A stretch of DNA of 64,000 nt from Ascaris suum (lineage: Eukaryota > Nematoda > Chromadorea > Rhabditida > Ascarididae): positions 3,472,137 through 3,536,136 of the forward strand of contig CM024184.1 in NCBI GenBank assembly GCA_013433145.1, written 5' to 3'. The position numbers and the translations under genes are program-made. This document shows, piece after piece, positions 60,301 through 64,000 of this stretch. The notes beneath the pieces were generated by a model, which saw nothing but the letters and a program-made list of their open reading frames with translations, did not search any database and had not been told where the DNA came from. Position 1 is the stretch's first letter. The number at the start of each line of letters is the position of its first letter.

Positions 60301-63272
60301 CAATTACTACGCATAACAATTATAACCTTTTCTTACGATCGCGACGATATATCACCGCGTATATTTTGATTACCTCATTTGTGTTATCTATTCTTCGCTG
60401 AAGAGATTATAAGGGACAAACAAAAAAAAGTACCCGGCGATCTTAGGAAGAGGATTTGTTTCGTAGAGATGGCCGCATCGACTGCATATTCTTTGAGTTC
60501 GTGATGATACAAAAGATTCTCCTCGTTGAGCTTATCGAATCCACCCGCTATCACCAAAAAACATTGCCGATACTCATCCGATGATAATCTCGACTTTAAT
60601 TCAGCTAAAAATCGGAAGCATGTTAGACAATTCATAAATTCTATTCATATATTATAATTACAAATATGAAGAGCCTAATTCGCACATTACTGCTCCAAAG
60701 GTCGCTTCACCTGTTCTTCGAGTCTCCCTCTATATCGGCAAAACAAACAGTTGACATCAAAAGTGACAATAGAGAACAAGTAAGTAGCAGTATCAGTACT
60801 AATATTAGTAACAGTGCAAATGTATCAGCAGTGCCGGTGGTTAAAACCGGTGATAACAATGATATCAGAGGCCATATTGGTAGTAATAACAATAAACAGA
60901 AGATATTCCATAGCTAACCAAATGCATCAATAGCGAGTCGAATATTTTTCTTTCGCTCGTAGCGATTTATCGAAACAAATAAATATTTCACAGTGGACGG
61001 CAATTGACCGAGTTCAACCGATGGCACCTCGTCGAAGAATTTCGTGTTGAGAGTCGGATATAGAACAGATACCTTTTCAATATTCAGTTTTGGGAATGTT
61101 CTTGATACAACATCTCTTGTGAAATAACTATTCACGCATATTAAATCAGCCATTCCCATTGTCCAACCCTGCAAAGAAACAGTAATCACTTCTATTATAA
61201 CCCCTCCTCCATTTCAATATAACCCCCCTTCATTGCACCTCCCGTACTCTTCCAAATACAACGACATCGTAAATACGGGGGGACCCGAAGCACAGAAGAG
61301 ATAAAAAATGTTGGAAGGATTTTACATCGAGACAAGCAAATCGCTGCACGAATGATATGAGGTTGGAGACAATAACGTATTATGCAATTCCTCAACCCAG
61401 ACTTGTTTTACCACTGCTCCCGATCCTCATGAACAACTCATGAAAATGGTGGTGAATCCACTGAATGATTTCACTGATAAGGAGGCTTGTATCACTATAT
61501 CGTATAGATTAAGCCTACCGAAATTTAACCACTACTGCGCTTGGTATTCGCAAATTAGAACTACTACAGAAGCAGACATATATACATAGAGACGCATGCA
61601 CATGTACACCTGCCGGACCACCATATCATAATTCTGCGAGAATTTAAAGAGAATAACCTCAACAGAATCGACGAAATATCGGTAGACTTTCTTGAGGGAG
61701 GTCTTCCGATCGGTCAATAACATATCAGGGAAGTGACAATAAAAGAAGAGTGGAGCTCTACATACTCGCAGCAATCGAAAGAAACGAAACACCGCGAGAC
61801 AAGCTGATATCTGAATCATAAATAAATCCTTCGTTAAATTTGATTACAAGTAGTGACAAATTAATCCTTAGAAACTCTGCCGACATTTGCGCCACTGATG
61901 TTTCTAGAGGTAGTGAAAGCAGATAAATAATGTTTATCGCTGCTCCAATATACTACTTTATTTACCCATCGAGATTCTTTTTCCCAAACCATGAAAATAC
62001 TCAAGGTGGAAATATCGGCTGACCAAGGAGGCTTCACTGTCTGTTTCTGATCCAAATGTAAGCGACGGCGATGGGGGTTCTCCTTCCAAATGAGAAAAAT
62101 TCCAACTTCAATAAAGGGCGCTCACTGGAAGAACATAGCGTTACGCAACTAAAGTGTTAGACAGTTATCAAGTGGAATTGAAAAAAATTTGGAATCTCCA
62201 CTCAGTGTAGACCCTTTCAATGTGTTCTTTGGGACAAGCTCAAAATTACAAAAACAGCACTACCGAAAAACTGTCGGCATCTCTTGCTTCAACTCATATC
62301 TTGCCTACAGATGTCAGACCCGCTTTTATATTTCACAGTAGACGTTCGTTTGCAGGAACTTTGGAAAGAAGCCAAGTAAGAGAAAAAACTTGATCGACTA
62401 CTTAACAAATTGATAGTTGATAAAATAATGGATTAATTGAAGTGAAGAATTCGAGCAATTAAAGTCGAACGAACCGAATCACAAAAAATGAGGTCCGAAT
62501 CGACAGCCATGCTAACGTATATTGCTGCCAAACACATCCTCAGGTATGCACAAAGCGCGATTCCACGCCCAAAAATGGAACGCGGCAAAATATCGACCGT
62601 CCGAATATCTGCAAGAATCCTTCAAATATCCGTAAAGGATCATTCTCGTGACAAATGTCTGTACAACTAAGAAGCAATTCCCTGCTTACAATGAACGAGC
62701 AAAAACTCAAGAACAACGAGAAGTGAGGTCCATTCTTCGATTCTCCAATACCAAAAACTACCTTACTTAAAGCTATATCAGAAAGTGAAGCTACTCATGC
62801 ATTGACCCCTCCATCTCACCCTACGGCATCAATAAACAAAGGGTATAGAAGAGATGCAGCCACTCTCTTCTAGTTCGAACGACAAATATCTCCCTCTATC
62901 TTTTAGGAACATAAAAAGTTGAACGAAAATCCAAGTGGGGTAGTCTCGCTTTTAATGAAACTTATGAAGTCCGCATTGTTTTCTGAGAAGTATTTTGTTT
63001 GCATCGATGGCACGGTAAATATTTCATTCTCTTATTGAAATTTTTTTAATGCCATCTATGATAACAAATAATCAAAAGGGTGAGGATCTAATGCTTATAG
63101 AAAATAAGTGAATACCAAATCGTTTCGAGTCATCGAACGCATGTCCAGGATCATAGTGATTCGTGACGATGCACACTTGATGACCATTGTGTTGCATTGC
63201 AAGTGCCGCATCGACGACTAGACGTTCAGCACCACCGATACCTAGATCAGGATGCACAAATGTGACCCGCAT
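57329..63272 (-). CDS. alg-2: ALG2 alpha-1,3/1,6-mannosyltransferase, complete (404 aa, 6 exons)
   Basis: Adds the second and third mannoses (GDP-Man donor) to Man1GlcNAc2-PP-dolichol on the cytosolic face of the ER during N-glycan precursor assembly. Exons in order: 63116-63272, 62475-62608, 61658-61810, 60919-61168, 60434-60604, 57329-57678; all join in phase. Motifs: HPDLGIGGAERL near the N-terminus (from 7), RSIFGRGIALCAYLRM, FFYCHFPD (119-126), NRYERKKN (216-223), VIAGGFD, and the GT4 E-x7-E motif in EHFGIVPVE (Glu310, Glu318) followed by AVNSGGPKESIDDGVSGF. Length and motif order match animal ALG2 (about 415 residues). Donors are all weak (GTATTC, GTTCGT, GTTATT, GTTAGC, GTACTT). The chosen ATG (63272) follows CTGCAG directly, a likely spliced-leader acceptor; an upstream in-frame ATG at 63302 would add ten residues. 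Intron 5 is 2.75 kb. Confidence 0.96.
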
Positions 63273-63280
63273 CTGCAGTT
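63270..63280 (-). promoter_or_regulatory. Putative trans-splice acceptor at the ALG2 start
   Basis: On the coding strand AACTGCAG abuts ATGCGG. Trans-splicing here would leave essentially no 5' leader besides the spliced leader, common in nematodes. A cis-spliced upstream exon is the alternative. Confidence 0.4.
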
Positions 63281-64000
63281 CATTTTTACATGAGGTAATC
63301 AATCAACTAATGAAATCATCTCAGCAATTCTTTTTCAGAACGAAATTCGCACAGAGATACAACGTTTACCCATTACCCCAATGCTAAGGCACAGTACCTT
63401 CGACATGTGCTTACTCCTCCTGGTGATGGTAATATATCGAAACTCGATAAAAGTATTCCACCTCTGTCTAAGCACTGTATATGCTTCGCAAATGAAGAAC
63501 TCTTCCAACAAGCTGCAAGTATTTCTACGAATTAATACGCCGACTAACATGGAATGCGATCGGGGGTGGTGGGAAGGAAGATGGATATTGTCTATATGAC
63601 AGAAGAAAGGTAAGACATAGGGGAAGAGTATTGCACAGGATTTATTACAACATCAGCAGTTCAAGTTGCATTACCGCTGCCACCATTGTGAAACTCTTGG
63701 GAAGGCATAAATGAACAACGATCCATCTCGCACAAAGAAACCTTGGATAGACTTTGGGTTCCCCCTCTCCCTCCGAATTCTTCCCCTATCTCGCACAAGG
63801 TCTAATAGTAAAATGCAGCGTTGAATTCAGCAGCGACCAGAACTAAATCTCCTCCGAACCTCCCGTCTTGGCTATCTTTTTGCATGTGCACATGTCAAAA
63901 GAACAAACTTAAACCTTGGCAGCAGCTACCTTTAGTGAAATAGTCCCATATGGGACGATGGGAAGGGTGGGGAGAGGGGGAGGATAGATGCCTATCAAAA
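63281..64000. other. Upstream of ALG2, no gene recognised
   Basis: Should contain the ALG2 promoter. No TATA box or paired divergent gene was recognised. A purine-rich tract closes the window (63955-63990). Confidence 0.4.

Overview
This is a eukaryotic window, most likely from a nematode. It is AT-rich and has small exons separated by long introns. The peroxiredoxins closely resemble nematode 2-Cys peroxiredoxins, and acceptor-like AGs lie directly before or just upstream of several start codons, as expected for spliced-leader trans-splicing. I cannot name the species. No ribosomal RNA, tRNA, SL RNA, transposase or CRISPR was recognised.

Three loci are firmly identified by splicing exons together by eye. 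(1) A complete 195-residue typical 2-Cys peroxiredoxin (44079-46090, + strand, 4 exons). (2) A second peroxiredoxin copy in tail-to-tail orientation (47460-50435, - strand, same 4-exon layout), with a one-base deletion in exon 3 that breaks the frame. (3) A complete ALG2-type mannosyltransferase of 404 residues (57329-63272, - strand, 6 exons) from the lipid-linked oligosaccharide pathway of N-glycosylation.

The left two thirds (1-44 kb) is mostly intronic or intergenic AT-rich DNA with three long TA microsatellites. Scattered through it, mainly on the + strand, are short open frames flanked by splice signals. The best resolved are a small secreted cysteine-containing protein (32296-34957), a partial gene of similar flavour (19621-21142), and a C-type lectin-domain gene (36087-40349) whose last exon has a stop codon at a conserved cysteine position. 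A diverged inverted repeat of about 350 bp arms (25274-25616 and 27972-28338) encloses 2.4 kb. Several other exon-like frames have no recognisable product and are given low confidence.

The right third holds the peroxiredoxin pair, an unresolved coding-like + strand segment between them, a gene-poor 6.9 kb interval with C-rich tracts, and ALG2. No operon-like or functional gene clustering is evident apart from the peroxiredoxin duplication. The two enzyme systems are independent: thiol peroxidase activity and N-glycan assembly.
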